From positions 1 through 64,000 of the forward strand of contig NZ_BMYO01000002.1 in assembly GCF_014652315.1 (NCBI RefSeq): a DNA stretch of 64,000 bases, in the 5' to 3' direction. This document shows, piece by piece, positions 26,050 to 35,516 of the stretch. Positions within the stretch are counted from its first letter, which is position 1; each line of letters starts with the position of its first letter. Position numbers and translations under genes: made by a program. This DNA comes from Jeongeupia chitinilytica. Its GTDB lineage: Bacteria; Pseudomonadota; Gammaproteobacteria; Burkholderiales; Chitinibacteraceae. Under the pieces are notes generated by a model, which made no database searches, was not told the origin of the DNA, and saw only the letters and a program-made list of their open reading frames with translations.

Positions 26050-26475
26050 ATGGCCAAGTTCCGCTTCGAATTCCTGCTCGAGCTCGCGACCGAGGCGCGC
26101 GAGCGCGAAGCCAAGGCATTGCAGGCCGCACAGGCGGCCGAGCAGGGTGCGCGCGACCGGCTGGCGCAGATCCAGCACTATTGCGACGAGTATCGCCGCA
26201 AGCTCACGCAAAGCGCCCAGACCGGAATCAGCGTGGTGCAGTTCCGCGATTACCAGTTGTTTCTCGGCAAGCTCGACGATGCGACCAGGCAACAGACCGC
26301 CGAGGTGACCCGGCTTGCCACTGAGCGCGAGGCCGCGTTGGCCCGGTTTGCCGAGTGCGAGAAGAAGCTCAAGGCCTACGAGGCGCTGAAGGTGCGCCAC
26401 GGCAAGCAGCAGGACAAACTCGAGCTGTTGCGCGAGCAGAAGCTGCTCGACGAATTCAACAGCCGGCCACGCTAG
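26050..26475 (+). CDS. fliJ: flagellar export chaperone FliJ
   Basis: This 141-aa, fully helical coiled-coil protein is in the expected place after fliI. The Lys/Arg/Glu pattern and 'MAKFRFEFLLELA' N-terminus fit FliJ. It is the last flagellar gene in the window; fliK does not follow. The tssE gene converges with only a 12-base gap and no terminator hairpin is visible. Confidence 0.9.
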   Translation: MAKFRFEFLLELATEAREREAKALQAAQAAEQGARDRLAQIQHYCDEYRRKLTQSAQTGISVVQFRDYQLFLGKLDDATRQQTAEVTRLATEREAALARFAECEKKLKAYEALKVRHGKQQDKLELLREQKLLDEFNSRPR

Positions 26476-26487
26476 CCGTACGCGGAC

Positions 26488-26970
26488 TCAGCCGCCCGGA
26501 CGGATCTTGTAGACGTTCGACGACAGCTGCAGCGTTGCGTCGAATGCGACCGGCGGCTTGTGCGGATGGACCTTGAGGATGGCGTCGACGCGGAAGCGCA
26601 GCGCGCGTTCGAGTTCGCGAGGCGCTTCGAGCGAGATGCGGACCCGGCTCAAACGGGGTTCGTGCCGTTCGATCGCCTTGCGTATCCGCTCGCGCAACAG
26701 CTCGCGGTCTTCCGGATTCAGCAGGCTGACGCCCGACAGGTCGGGAATGCCGAAACCGACCATGGTCTCGGCAGCCAGCGGATGCGCTTCGAAAACTTCG
26801 GTGTAGTCGATCGTCCGCGTGTTGAGCAGGGCTTCGAGGTCCCGCGCCAGCGCACGCTTGAAGTCGGCCATGTCGAACAGCATCCACCCGCCCGTTTGCG
26901 GGCGGTCCGGTTCGTCGTCAAGCAGGCGGTCCAGAATCGACGGCTGGACCGAAACACCGGCGCGACTCAT
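26488..26970 (-). CDS. tssE: type VI secretion baseplate subunit TssE
   Basis: This 160-aa gp25-like baseplate protein has the family pattern PSILDRLLDDEPD, DLEALLNTR and GIPDLSG, followed by RIRKAIERHEPRL and VRISLE. The start ATG 26970 overlaps the tssL stop as ATGA. An upstream in-frame extension overlaps tssL and was not used. It is the last gene of the minus block tssJKLE. Confidence 0.93.
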   Translation of the reverse strand: MSRAGVSVQPSILDRLLDDEPDRPQTGGWMLFDMADFKRALARDLEALLNTRTIDYTEVFEAHPLAAETMVGFGIPDLSGVSLLNPEDRELLRERIRKAIERHEPRLSRVRISLEAPRELERALRFRVDAILKVHPHKPPVAFDATLQLSSNVYKIRPGG

Positions 26971-27662
26971 CCGCCGATGAAGCTGCTGACCTGCTGGCCG
27001 AGCAGCATGCGGTAAGCAACGAAGATCACCACGGCAACAATCGCCAGTACGCCGAAGTACAACCACAGCGGCAATTCGTGACGCACGAAGGCCTGGAAGC
27101 GTTGCGGCAGCTTCCAGTTCGGTGCGAATTCGGCCTTGCCGCCCCGGACCTGCTGGATTTCCTGACCGAGCCGGTGCGCGAGGTAGCCGAGTTTTTCGCT
27201 GCCTTCCAGCAGGTACTTGCCCTGGAAGCCGAGCAGCAGGCAGGTCTGGAACACCTCGAGCGCTTCGACGTTCTTCGCCGGATCGAGGCGCAGCATTTCC
27301 AGCCGGTCAAAAAAACCTTCACCGGCGAGGTGTTCGCCGAACAGGCGCAGCTGCAGCGGCATCCGCTCCCATTCTTCACGCAGCGGAAAATCCGACGAGA
27401 GGATGATTTCGTCCATCAACGCGCAGAACGCGTACTTGGCCTGGTCGATCGCTTCGCCGGGTTTGCCGAACTGGCGGGCGTGGCGTTCGAACTGGGCAAG
27501 GAACTGGTCGACGCGGCGATTGAACTCGGCCGCGCTGTTCGGTGCATTGCCGTCACGCAGCAGAAACAGCAGATAGGTGCCGTCCTCGAGCATGTCGCGC
27601 AGGGCGGGGGCAGTGGGTTGCTCGACGCTGAGCGGGTGGGCGATCTCGGTGGGCGCGTTCAT
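26967..27662 (-). CDS. tssL: type VI secretion inner-membrane protein TssL (DotU family), short form
   Basis: The 231-aa protein has a cytoplasmic DotU domain (KYAFCALMDEIILSS, LRLFGEHLAGEGFFDRLE, CLLLGFQGKYL) and one C-terminal membrane anchor (about 205-225). It ends within a few residues of the anchor, so it lacks the OmpA-like peptidoglycan-binding extension seen in long TssL proteins. ATG 27662 is preceded by AAGGAAA. It forms the membrane complex with TssM and TssJ. Confidence 0.94.
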   Translation of the reverse strand: MNAPTEIAHPLSVEQPTAPALRDMLEDGTYLLFLLRDGNAPNSAAEFNRRVDQFLAQFERHARQFGKPGEAIDQAKYAFCALMDEIILSSDFPLREEWERMPLQLRLFGEHLAGEGFFDRLEMLRLDPAKNVEALEVFQTCLLLGFQGKYLLEGSEKLGYLAHRLGQEIQQVRGGKAEFAPNWKLPQRFQAFVRHELPLWLYFGVLAIVAVVIFVAYRMLLGQQVSSFIGG

Positions 27663-27684
27663 GCCGTTTCCTTGTAAATGGGGG

Positions 27685-29034
27685 TCAGCGGAAAACGGCA
27701 ATCAGCTCGAGCCGGAGTTCGGCCAGGGTCTGCGGTACGTAGATGCAGACCGAGCGGGATTGCAGCATGCGCTGGAAAATGTCGCCGCGCGGTTCGAGCG
27801 CGAAGTAATGGTTGCCGACGCGGACCGGAATTGCCGACGGCGTCTGGCCGACGTGAGCGAGACTGACGCCCCGCAGTGCCGAGTTGAGGATCTTTTCGAC
27901 GTCGTCGGGCGCGCCGACCTTGAACTTGAACGGTACCGACTCGATCACCTGCGCGGCCGGCAGGTCGCTCTGTACCGACAGGTAGTAGTCGACGTTGTCG
28001 ATCAGCCGGTCGCTCTCGAGCCGGCCGATATGGAACGAGGGCTTGGGCTGGCTCAGCGGAATGACCGCGTACCGCGCCGAAATCACCGTCTCGAGCAATT
28101 CGCGGATCTGTACGTCCAGCACCGGCAGCACGTCGGACAGCGCTTCGTGCCGGTAAGGCGGCAGATCGCCGAGCGAATAGATGGTCGAGAACGTCTGCAG
28201 TTCGCCACAGAACTCGGCGAGCGCCAGATAGAGCTCTTCCGGGTGCAGCGGCTCGCAGCGGGCCAGATGGTTGAGGCGGGCGAAATTGCGATTGACGGTG
28301 TGCAGCAGCCAGAACGAAGCAATGTCGGTGGTGCCGTATTCCATGACGTTCTTGGCGCGCTCGCGGTGCGCACCGGCCAGCGCCTGGCTTTTCACCACGA
28401 GGATGTCGAGCAGGCGGCGCAGCAGGCGAGACACCGGTTCGGCGGCGCTGACGGTCAGCAGTGGCGGCAGGTAGTCGTCGATGCGCTGCCACTGTCCGGT
28501 GGCGTTCTTGGCCAGCCGCGCAATCGGCACCGAATCGTAGCCGTCGCGGTTTTCTTCCTCGACCATCAGGCGCACGTCCAGTGCGAGCGTGCTCAGGTCG
28601 GCCTCGAGTGCCTGCGTGTACAGGTCGGCACTGGCCAGCTGCTGGCTCTGGAAACGCGTCGGCCGGTTGCTGCCGGCTGCATCGGCAACGGTATTGCCGC
28701 CGTAGGGCATCAGGTGCGCAAGGCAGGCGTACAGCGTGGTTTCGACGCCGAGTTGCGGAATTTCGGCCAGATCGCGCGAGCGGGGTAGCGGCTCGCTTGC
28801 AGGCGCCCGGAAGGCGGTGCCATCGCGGAACCGCAGCGACAGCGCATCGACCCGGACCTGACCGCCACGCAGCGCGGCGTCGTCGAGTTCGAGTGCCTGC
28901 AGTCCCCAGGGGTGCCGCTGGTGGCTGTGGATGGCATGGGTCAGCTGGTTGGCGTGATGCAGCGCCTGCTGCTGGAAATGCTGGGGGCGAAGGAACATGC
29001 CTTCTCCCCAGAGGATGCGTTTTGCGTCGAGCAT
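27685..29034 (-). CDS. tssK: type VI secretion baseplate subunit TssK
   Basis: The 449-aa protein joins the baseplate to the membrane complex. The N-terminus AKRILWGEGMFLRPQHFQQQ is the classic TssK signature, and the C-terminal domain is complete (ERAKNVMEYG, PHYRHE-like block). The start ATG 29034 is set by that signature. The SD-like AAGGAG lies 20 bases upstream, which is too far, so translation may depend on coupling with tssJ. Confidence 0.95.
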   Translation of the reverse strand: MLDAKRILWGEGMFLRPQHFQQQALHHANQLTHAIHSHQRHPWGLQALELDDAALRGGQVRVDALSLRFRDGTAFRAPASEPLPRSRDLAEIPQLGVETTLYACLAHLMPYGGNTVADAAGSNRPTRFQSQQLASADLYTQALEADLSTLALDVRLMVEEENRDGYDSVPIARLAKNATGQWQRIDDYLPPLLTVSAAEPVSRLLRRLLDILVVKSQALAGAHRERAKNVMEYGTTDIASFWLLHTVNRNFARLNHLARCEPLHPEELYLALAEFCGELQTFSTIYSLGDLPPYRHEALSDVLPVLDVQIRELLETVISARYAVIPLSQPKPSFHIGRLESDRLIDNVDYYLSVQSDLPAAQVIESVPFKFKVGAPDDVEKILNSALRGVSLAHVGQTPSAIPVRVGNHYFALEPRGDIFQRMLQSRSVCIYVPQTLAELRLELIAVFR

Positions 29035-29081
29035 GCTTCGGGCGGCTTCGCCGTCTCCTTTTTGCAAATCGGGCTGGGCGT

Positions 29082-29645
29082 TTATCGGCGACCGGCGGCT
29101 TTGGGGGCCGGGCCGCAGTCAGGTTTGAAAGCGGCCGGTACGCCCGGCTGCGGCAAGGCCTTGGGCACCTGAACCTGCAGATAGCAGTCCTGCACCTTGA
29201 ATGTCAGCCCGTCGCTGCGGACGTCGCCGGCATCGACCAGAAAGCGCCAGTAGTGCGGATCCGGCTTGCGGAAATAGCCGACGACCCCGACAAAACGGGT
29301 CTCCGGCTTGATCAGGTCCTTGATGGACTGTTTGCTGCCCGGCACGAGTACCAGTTCGCTGCGGGAAATCAGGTCATTGCCTAAAAGCTCTGCGTCAGGC
29401 TTTCCGCTTGAGGTGGCATCGAAAGTCAGCTTGTTGAATTCGGCTGCGTCCTTGAGCTGGTAGACGCGGACCACGATCGAGAGCGGCTTTCCGCCTGTGT
29501 CCCGATTGATGACCGGTGCGGCTTCGCCCTGGATTGCGTACTCCTTCGGACCGGAAGCGCAGCTTGCCAGCGTGGCTACAGCCAAGGCGGCCATCAGGCA
29601 GCGAACGGGCTTTTTCCTTACAAAAAAGCGATGTTTCATGTCCAT
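29082..29645 (-). CDS. tssJ: type VI secretion outer-membrane lipoprotein TssJ
   Basis: The 187-aa precursor has a lipoprotein signal with LASC (lipidated Cys29) and a transthyretin-like beta fold (PLSIVVRVYQLKDAAEFN, ISRSELVLVPGSKQ, VGVVGYFRKPD). It anchors TssM in the outer membrane. ATG 29645 or 29639 may start it. The Gly/Ala/Lys/Pro-rich tail is slightly longer than usual. It is the first gene of the minus block. Confidence 0.94.
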   Translation of the reverse strand: MDMKHRFFVRKKPVRCLMAALAVATLASCASGPKEYAIQGEAAPVINRDTGGKPLSIVVRVYQLKDAAEFNKLTFDATSSGKPDAELLGNDLISRSELVLVPGSKQSIKDLIKPETRFVGVVGYFRKPDPHYWRFLVDAGDVRSDGLTFKVQDCYLQVQVPKALPQPGVPAAFKPDCGPAPKAAGRR

Positions 29646-29797
29646 GCTCGTTCAGATGACTTTGATGTGACGGGAAAAATATTATACATTCCCTCCGAAA
29701 TTTTTAACGAATCAGAAAGAAATGCGTTTGATTTTTGCTTGGTAAATTCTGTCTTGTTGTTAAGGTTTTTCTTATTTAACCGTCTGTTTCCTGACGA
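29646..29797. promoter_or_regulatory. AT-rich divergent promoter region between tssJ and the plus-strand T6SS operon
   Basis: This 152-base gap is far more AT-rich than its surroundings. On the minus strand a perfect TATAAT (29681-29686) lies about 35 bases before tssJ, but without a good -35. On the plus strand several weak AT boxes precede the peptidase gene and none stands out. The AT richness is typical of silenced (H-NS/MvaT-type) T6SS promoters. That regulation is inference. Confidence 0.45.
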
Positions 29798-30637
29798 GTG
29801 GTCGATTTGAACGAAGTTGTCCTGCTGCTGGCCGGTCTGTCGCTGTTGCTGGCGGCGCTGGCCTGGATCGGGTGGCGTTTCTTTTACTGGGCGCCATCGG
29901 CCGTCGCACATGCGGCTGCGCCGCACATGGACGCGGTTGCCGTGCCACGCGCGCAGCCGGTGCCGGTCGTCGAGTCGGTGTCCGGACCGGTGACGCCCGC
30001 CGGTGTCACGCCGACGCGTTGGCGGGGGGGGCGCCTGCTGCTGCTGTCGCTGCTGCTGATCGCGATGGTGGTTGTGCTGACGCTGCGTCTGGCCGGTTAC
30101 CACGTGCTCGGTGATCTCGGGCCGCGGGAGTACGCATCGCTGCGCAACATCCAACTGGCGCTGACCGAGGAAAAGCTCGTTCCGCCGCCGCCGCTGCCGC
30201 CGTCGATGTTCGTCACCAGCGAGCGCCCGTCACTGGCCGGTGCCGACCGCGACTGGAGCCGGCTCGATCCGGACTTCGTCCAGCGCGTGCTGGCGCTGAT
30301 GGCAAGGATGGAGGCCCGCGGCTATCCGCTGGCCTTGCTTGAAGGCTATCGCAGCCCCGAACGGCAGGATTCGCTGGCCTCGCAGGAAAACCTGGTGACC
30401 AAGGCCAAGGGCGGACAGAGCAAGCACCAGTACGGCCTGGCGGTCGATCTGGCACCGATGCGCAACGGCAAGATCGTGATCTCGGAGCGGGACCCGTGGG
30501 CGATGCAGGCCTACACCGCGCTCGGCGAGGAAGCCGATGCGGCAAAACTGACCTGGGGTGGCCGCTGGAGCTTCAAGGATTACGGCCACATCGAAGTGCC
30601 CGGCTCGATCGCTTCGCTGACCCGCGCGAAGCGATAG
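29798..30637 (+). CDS. tagX: T6SS-associated M15-family peptidase (TagX-like)
   Basis: The 279-aa protein has two N-terminal membrane helices (about 6-24 and 78-98) and a periplasmic zinc peptidase domain of the M15/VanY type. Ligand motifs are intact: SKHQYGLAVDLAP (His210 and Asp217) and YGHIEV (His264). Acinetobacter TagX is an L,D-endopeptidase that opens peptidoglycan for T6SS assembly. The position just before tssM suggests the same task. It starts with GTG 29798. The symbol is transferred by analogy. Confidence 0.82.
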   Translation: MVDLNEVVLLLAGLSLLLAALAWIGWRFFYWAPSAVAHAAAPHMDAVAVPRAQPVPVVESVSGPVTPAGVTPTRWRGGRLLLLSLLLIAMVVVLTLRLAGYHVLGDLGPREYASLRNIQLALTEEKLVPPPPLPPSMFVTSERPSLAGADRDWSRLDPDFVQRVLALMARMEARGYPLALLEGYRSPERQDSLASQENLVTKAKGGQSKHQYGLAVDLAPMRNGKIVISERDPWAMQAYTALGEEADAAKLTWGGRWSFKDYGHIEVPGSIASLTRAKR

Positions 30638-30673
30638 GCCATTTGAAATGCAAGTAACGAGGTTGTGTACACA

Positions 30674-33600
30674 ATGAAACGCTGGATGAAAAACGCCAAG
30701 GTCGCATCGGCCGTCGGCTTCCTGATCCTGATCGCGTTGATCTGGTTCATCGGGCCTTTCCTCGGTCTGGTTTCTCCCGAAGCGCGCTTCGGCTGGATCT
30801 TCGGGGTGATGCTGCTCTGGGTGCTGACGCTGCTGATCGGCCAGATGGTCGCCAACCGGGCCGGCGGGCTGATCGAGAAGATGCTGCAGCGCCAGGCCGA
30901 TGACGCGGTGATGGGGGCCAGCGCCGACAAGCGGGCCGAAGTCAACCTGCTGCGTCAGCGCATGCTGGGGGCGATCGATACGCTGAAGAGTTCGCGCATC
31001 GGCAAGGCGCGCGGCAATGCGGCGCTGTACGAGCTGCCGTGGTACATGATCATCGGCCATCCGGCGGCGGGGAAGAGCACGGCGATCCTGCAGTCCGGTC
31101 TGACCTTTCCGTTCAGTGACAAGGCCGGCGTCCAGGGTGTCGGCGGTACGCGCAACTGCGACTGGTTCTTCGCGACGGAAGGCGTGCTGCTCGACACGGC
31201 CGGCCGTTATGCCACGCAAAGCGAAGATCGCGTCGAGTGGCTCGAATTCCTCAAGCTGCTGAAAAAGCACCGTGCCAAGGCGCCGGTCAACGGCATCCTC
31301 GTCGCGATCAGCCTGCCCGAACTGGCGCAGCACAAGTCCGAAGGCTTTGCGATCTACGCGCGGCAGATCCGCGAGCGCATCCACGAAATCGAGGACATTT
31401 TCGGCCTGCAGGTGCCGATCTACCTGGTGTTCACCAAGGTCGACCTGCTGGGCGGTTTCGGCGCGTTCTTCGAGGATGCGACCGAGGAAGAGCGCAACCG
31501 CGTCTGGGGTGCAACGCTCAGCCACGATCAGGGCGCCGGGTTCAACATCGGCCACGTTGCCGGCCAGCAGTTCGAGCAGCTGTACCGCGGCCTGTCGCAG
31601 ATGGGCGACGAAAAGCTGCTGCAGCACCGTGGCCCGAATGCCAAGCCGGCCTACTTTGCCTTCCCGGTCGAGTTCCATGCGCTGAAGGAGTCGATCTGCC
31701 GCTTCGTCACGCTGCTGCACGAAGACGATCCCTACCATGCCAAACCGCTGCTGCGCGGTTTCTACTTCTCCAGTGCGCTGCAGGAAGGCGTGCCGCGCAT
31801 CGGCGCGGCGACCCGCGTCGCCGGACAGTTCGACCTGTCGCAACCGGGCTTCGAAACGCGTCAGTCGCCTGCGTCGTACAGCTACTTCCTGCGCGACCTG
31901 TTCCGCGAAGTGATTTTCCCAGACCAGCATCTGATCACCCGGCAGACCCGGCCGAGCGGCAGCCGCTGGCGCCTCGCCGGCCTCGTCGCCGGTCTGTCGG
32001 TGCTGGCGGTCGTTGCCGGCGGACTGACGTGGTCGTACATCGGCAACCAGAAACTGATTGCGGCCGCGACCGACGAGCGCGTGAAGGCGGAAAAACTGGC
32101 GGCCAGCGGGCAGATCTATGACCGGCTCAAGTCGCTCGACATGCTGCAGAAGCGGCTCGAAACGCTGCAGCAGTACCGCAAGGAAGGCCACCCGTGGCAG
32201 ATCGGCATGGGGTTGTATCGCGGCGCCGAGGTCGAGGCCGCATTGCGCAAGGACTACTTCGAGGGCGTGCGCAAGCTGATGCTCGCGCCGGTCAAGGCCA
32301 ATCTCGAAACCGCGCTGGTCAACATCAAGGTGGCCGCGCCGGCCCCCGAAGCGCCGAAACCGGTCGAAGCCGCGCCGAAGGTGGCGCCGGCACCGACGCC
32401 GGTTCCTGCGCCACGCGCACCGGTCAGGAAACCGGCAGTCAGGAAGCCGGGCCTGCCTGTCATCAACCTCAGCGCGATCACGCCGCTGCAAAAGGCTACC
32501 GCTGCAGCGGCTTCCGGCGTTGCTGCTGCGCCTGTCCAGGGCGAAGTGAAACTCGAGCAGGGTTACAACGCGCTGAAGACCTACCTGATGCTGCACGACA
32601 AGACCCGCATGGACGAAGCGCACCTGTCCGACCAGCTGCCGCGCTACTGGCGGCCGTGGCTGGAGCAGCAGCGCAGCGATCGTCCGCTCGAGGACATCAA
32701 CCCGCTGGCCGAACGCATCGTCGCGTTCTACGTCTCGCAGATCAAGGAGCCTGATCTGCCGACGATCGACAACAACGCCGCGACGGTAAGCAGTTCGCGT
32801 GAAGTGCTGCGTGGTTCGCTGCGCCGGTTGTCGGCCAAGGAGCGCGTGTACAACGAGCTGAAGGCGCGTGCCAATACCCGCTTCCAGCCGCTGACGGTCG
32901 CCCGCATCCTCAACGGCAAGGACGGGGAGATTGTTGCCGGCAGCTACATGGTGCCGGGTGCGTTCACCCGCGAAGCGTGGGACAAGTACATGCGCGGTGC
33001 GATCGACGAAGCGAGCCGCGGCGAAATCAAGAGCGACGACTGGGTGCTGGCGGCTTCGCTGCAGGACAACCTCGGTCGCGACGGCGATCTGGAAAAGAAC
33101 CGCGCCGAACTCGAAGCGTTGTATCGCGCCGACTATGCCCGCGAATGGAAGAAGTTCCTCCAGGGCGTGGCGGTCAAGGATTTTGCCGACCTGAACCAGG
33201 CCGCTGCCGGCATGACGCGCCTTGCCGACCCGCAGACGTCGCCGGTCAAGCTGATCATTGCGCGCGCAGCATTCGAAACGGCGTGGGACAACCCGTCCGA
33301 ACTGAGCAACAAGCTCGAGAACGCCAAGCAGTCGGTGCTGGAGAAAACGACCTCGCTGATCAACGGCGGCACCCAGCCCAAAGCCGCACAGCCGGGCCAG
33401 AAGGGTGAGGTCGGCGGCCAGTTCGTCGCCGTCGCACGGCTGAACGAAGGCTCGCCGGCGCCGATCAACGGTTACCTCGACCAGCTTGGCAAGCTCAAGG
33501 GCAAGCTGGTGCAGATTGCCTCGACCGACGACCAGGGCGGCGGCGCACGGCAGCTGGTGCAGGCGACGCTGAACGGCAGCGGTTCCGAACTGGCCGATAC

Positions 33601-34432
33601 GCTGCAGTACGTCGACAACACCATGCTCGGCAGCGCCGATGCGGAAACGCGCGAAGTGGTCCGTCCGCTGCTGGTGCGTCCGCTCGTTCAGACCTACGCC
33701 GTGCTATTGCCGCCGGTCGAGCGGGATCTGAACCAGGCGTGGGACAAAGAGGTGTACGGGCAGTGGAAGGCGCTGTCATCCAAGTATCCGTTCACCGACA
33801 GCCAGGCCGAAGCGCCGCTCGGCGACATCGCCAAGTTCGTCAAACCCAACGACGGCACACTCGACAAGTTCGTCGACAAGTACCTGAACGGTCTGGTGCT
33901 GAAGAAGGGGGACGTGCTGGTGCCGCGTACCTGGGCCAACCTCGGCATCCGCTTCCAGCCGGCCTTCCTTTCCGGTGCGGCACGACTCGGTGATGCCGGG
34001 ACGACGCTGACGCAGGACGGCTCGGACGCGAAGTTCGAACTGCAACCGGTGCCGACGTCGGGCTTGTCGGAGATCGTTGTCGAGATCGACGGCCAGACGC
34101 TGCGCTACCGTAACGGCCCGCAACCGTGGCAGAGCTTCAGCTGGCCGAATCCGGGCGCCAGCCAGGGCGCGCGCATTCAGGTTGTGGCATTCAACGGTGC
34201 CAGTGCGGTGGTGGCGAACCAGCAAGGGCGGATGGGCTGGACCAAGCTGCTGGCGCAAGCGCATGTCGAGCGCAGCGACAACAACAGCGGCACGCTGAGC
34301 TGGGCGATCCGCAAGGGTGCCGCCGGTGATGCCGAAGTCGTGCGCGTCAACTACCGCATGGTCAGCGGCCCGAATCCGCTGCAGTTGTCCAGCCTGCGCA
34401 AGTTGAGCCTGCCGGAACGGATTACCCAGTAA
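30674..34432 (+). CDS. tssM: type VI secretion membrane-complex protein TssM (IcmF family)
   Basis: The 1252-aa protein has three membrane helices (about 12-32, 42-62 and 434-454). A cytoplasmic NTPase-like domain carries Walker A GHPAAGKST (128-136) and LLDTAGRY. A long periplasmic part contains a Pro/Ala/Lys linker (about 555-600), followed by the TssM C-terminal domains. ATG 30674 was preferred to GTG 30665 because AACGAGG lies 11 bases upstream, the better spacing. It forms the trans-envelope channel with TssL and TssJ. Confidence 0.96.
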   Translation: MKRWMKNAKVASAVGFLILIALIWFIGPFLGLVSPEARFGWIFGVMLLWVLTLLIGQMVANRAGGLIEKMLQRQADDAVMGASADKRAEVNLLRQRMLGAIDTLKSSRIGKARGNAALYELPWYMIIGHPAAGKSTAILQSGLTFPFSDKAGVQGVGGTRNCDWFFATEGVLLDTAGRYATQSEDRVEWLEFLKLLKKHRAKAPVNGILVAISLPELAQHKSEGFAIYARQIRERIHEIEDIFGLQVPIYLVFTKVDLLGGFGAFFEDATEEERNRVWGATLSHDQGAGFNIGHVAGQQFEQLYRGLSQMGDEKLLQHRGPNAKPAYFAFPVEFHALKESICRFVTLLHEDDPYHAKPLLRGFYFSSALQEGVPRIGAATRVAGQFDLSQPGFETRQSPASYSYFLRDLFREVIFPDQHLITRQTRPSGSRWRLAGLVAGLSVLAVVAGGLTWSYIGNQKLIAAATDERVKAEKLAASGQIYDRLKSLDMLQKRLETLQQYRKEGHPWQIGMGLYRGAEVEAALRKDYFEGVRKLMLAPVKANLETALVNIKVAAPAPEAPKPVEAAPKVAPAPTPVPAPRAPVRKPAVRKPGLPVINLSAITPLQKATAAAASGVAAAPVQGEVKLEQGYNALKTYLMLHDKTRMDEAHLSDQLPRYWRPWLEQQRSDRPLEDINPLAERIVAFYVSQIKEPDLPTIDNNAATVSSSREVLRGSLRRLSAKERVYNELKARANTRFQPLTVARILNGKDGEIVAGSYMVPGAFTREAWDKYMRGAIDEASRGEIKSDDWVLAASLQDNLGRDGDLEKNRAELEALYRADYAREWKKFLQGVAVKDFADLNQAAAGMTRLADPQTSPVKLIIARAAFETAWDNPSELSNKLENAKQSVLEKTTSLINGGTQPKAAQPGQKGEVGGQFVAVARLNEGSPAPINGYLDQLGKLKGKLVQIASTDDQGGGARQLVQATLNGSGSELADTLQYVDNTMLGSADAETREVVRPLLVRPLVQTYAVLLPPVERDLNQAWDKEVYGQWKALSSKYPFTDSQAEAPLGDIAKFVKPNDGTLDKFVDKYLNGLVLKKGDVLVPRTWANLGIRFQPAFLSGAARLGDAGTTLTQDGSDAKFELQPVPTSGLSEIVVEIDGQTLRYRNGPQPWQSFSWPNPGASQGARIQVVAFNGASAVVANQQGRMGWTKLLAQAHVERSDNNSGTLSWAIRKGAAGDAEVVRVNYRMVSGPNPLQLSSLRKLSLPERITQ

Positions 34433-34440
34433 GGACGACG

Positions 34441-35460
34441 ATGGCTATCACTTTCATGCGCAACCCGGTGGTTGCGCCGCAATACGCGATTTTCGGCAAG
34501 CTGCCGCGCCGTGGCGATTTTGTCCGCGTCAATGCATCGCACCCGGTCGCGATCGAGTTCGACCAGCTGCTGGCGGCGAGCCTGAGCTGGGCGAGCGAGC
34601 AGCCCGGCTGGCAAGACCGCTATCTGGCTGCCGAGGCGAGCGAATTCTTCTACGTGTCGGCCGACCGGCGCTGGGTCTTTTTCGGCGTACTGCAGCCCAG
34701 TCGGGACGAGGCAGGGCGCTGCTATCCGCTGGTTGCCGGCGCCATCGTGCCGTTCGACCAGGGCGCGCAGAACCTGTCGCTGCTGGTGCTGGCCAACGAG
34801 CTGTTCTTTGCCGGCCTGCGCGACCAGCTCGCCAGCGCGGTCGAGAACTCGGTCGAGATGCTCGCTTGCCGGCAGTTCCTGGAGGCGCAGCTGGCGCTGA
34901 ACGGCCGTGCCGGCGCCGATCTGGATCTTGCCGGGCAGGTGCTCGAGCGGCATTTGCGACAGACCTCGGCCCGCGAGCTCGACGATCGTCTTGCCGCCAG
35001 CGGCAGTGGCGCATCACTCGAAGCAACCTTGCTGGCGTTCGCGTTCCACGGTGATTTCGTTCGCCGCTACGACGGCAGTGCACCGCGTCAGGCGATGCTG
35101 TTGCCGTTGCCCGATGGTCCGGGTGAGGAAACGCTGGGGCTGGCCACCTGGCTGACGCTGTATCAGGCCGCGACGCGCGATCACGTCGGGCTGGATCCGC
35201 ATTATCTGACGGTGTCACTGCAGGGGCGACGCTACCTGGCGATTTCGCCGTCGCGCTTCACCGACAGGCTGATGTCCCTGCTTTGGGGCTTGCCGCCTGC
35301 GCCGTTGTCGGTCCTCGACGCCGGTGATGCCGAGGCGCCGTGGTCCAAACATCAGTCTTACGCGGAGGCGGCTTACATCCTCGGCCGGCAGCTGGCCGAC
35401 CCGACGCTCAAACTCGATTCATTACGCAATATCGTTTCAAATCTTACTTGTAAATTTTGA
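34441..35460 (+). CDS. tagF: type VI secretion-associated protein TagF
   Basis: The 339-aa protein has the N-terminal TagF domain signature YAIFGKLPRRGDFVRVN at about residues 15-31. In Pseudomonas TagF holds the T6SS off post-translationally. No PppA or PpkA homologue is seen beside it. It starts 8 bases after the tssM stop. Confidence 0.92.
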   Translation: MAITFMRNPVVAPQYAIFGKLPRRGDFVRVNASHPVAIEFDQLLAASLSWASEQPGWQDRYLAAEASEFFYVSADRRWVFFGVLQPSRDEAGRCYPLVAGAIVPFDQGAQNLSLLVLANELFFAGLRDQLASAVENSVEMLACRQFLEAQLALNGRAGADLDLAGQVLERHLRQTSARELDDRLAASGSGASLEATLLAFAFHGDFVRRYDGSAPRQAMLLPLPDGPGEETLGLATWLTLYQAATRDHVGLDPHYLTVSLQGRRYLAISPSRFTDRLMSLLWGLPPAPLSVLDAGDAEAPWSKHQSYAEAAYILGRQLADPTLKLDSLRNIVSNLTCKF

Positions 35461-35516
35461 TTTACCTATGTTTGAATTAATTTTTTGTGAAAAACTAACC
35501 GGGACTGGTGGGGAAA
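35461..35516 (+). promoter_or_regulatory. AT-rich gap before tssB, possible internal promoter
   Basis: A 40-base AT-rich island sits between tagF and tssB, including TTGATT and TAATTT boxes with a short 15-base spacing. The match is weak. The contrast with the GC-rich flanks suggests a separate promoter for the sheath genes. Confidence 0.3.

Noticed and set aside
30230..32623. 797-residue minus-strand frame opposite the TagX and tssM genes
   Set aside because: Antisense shadow of two strongly supported genes. It has no signature or sensible start.
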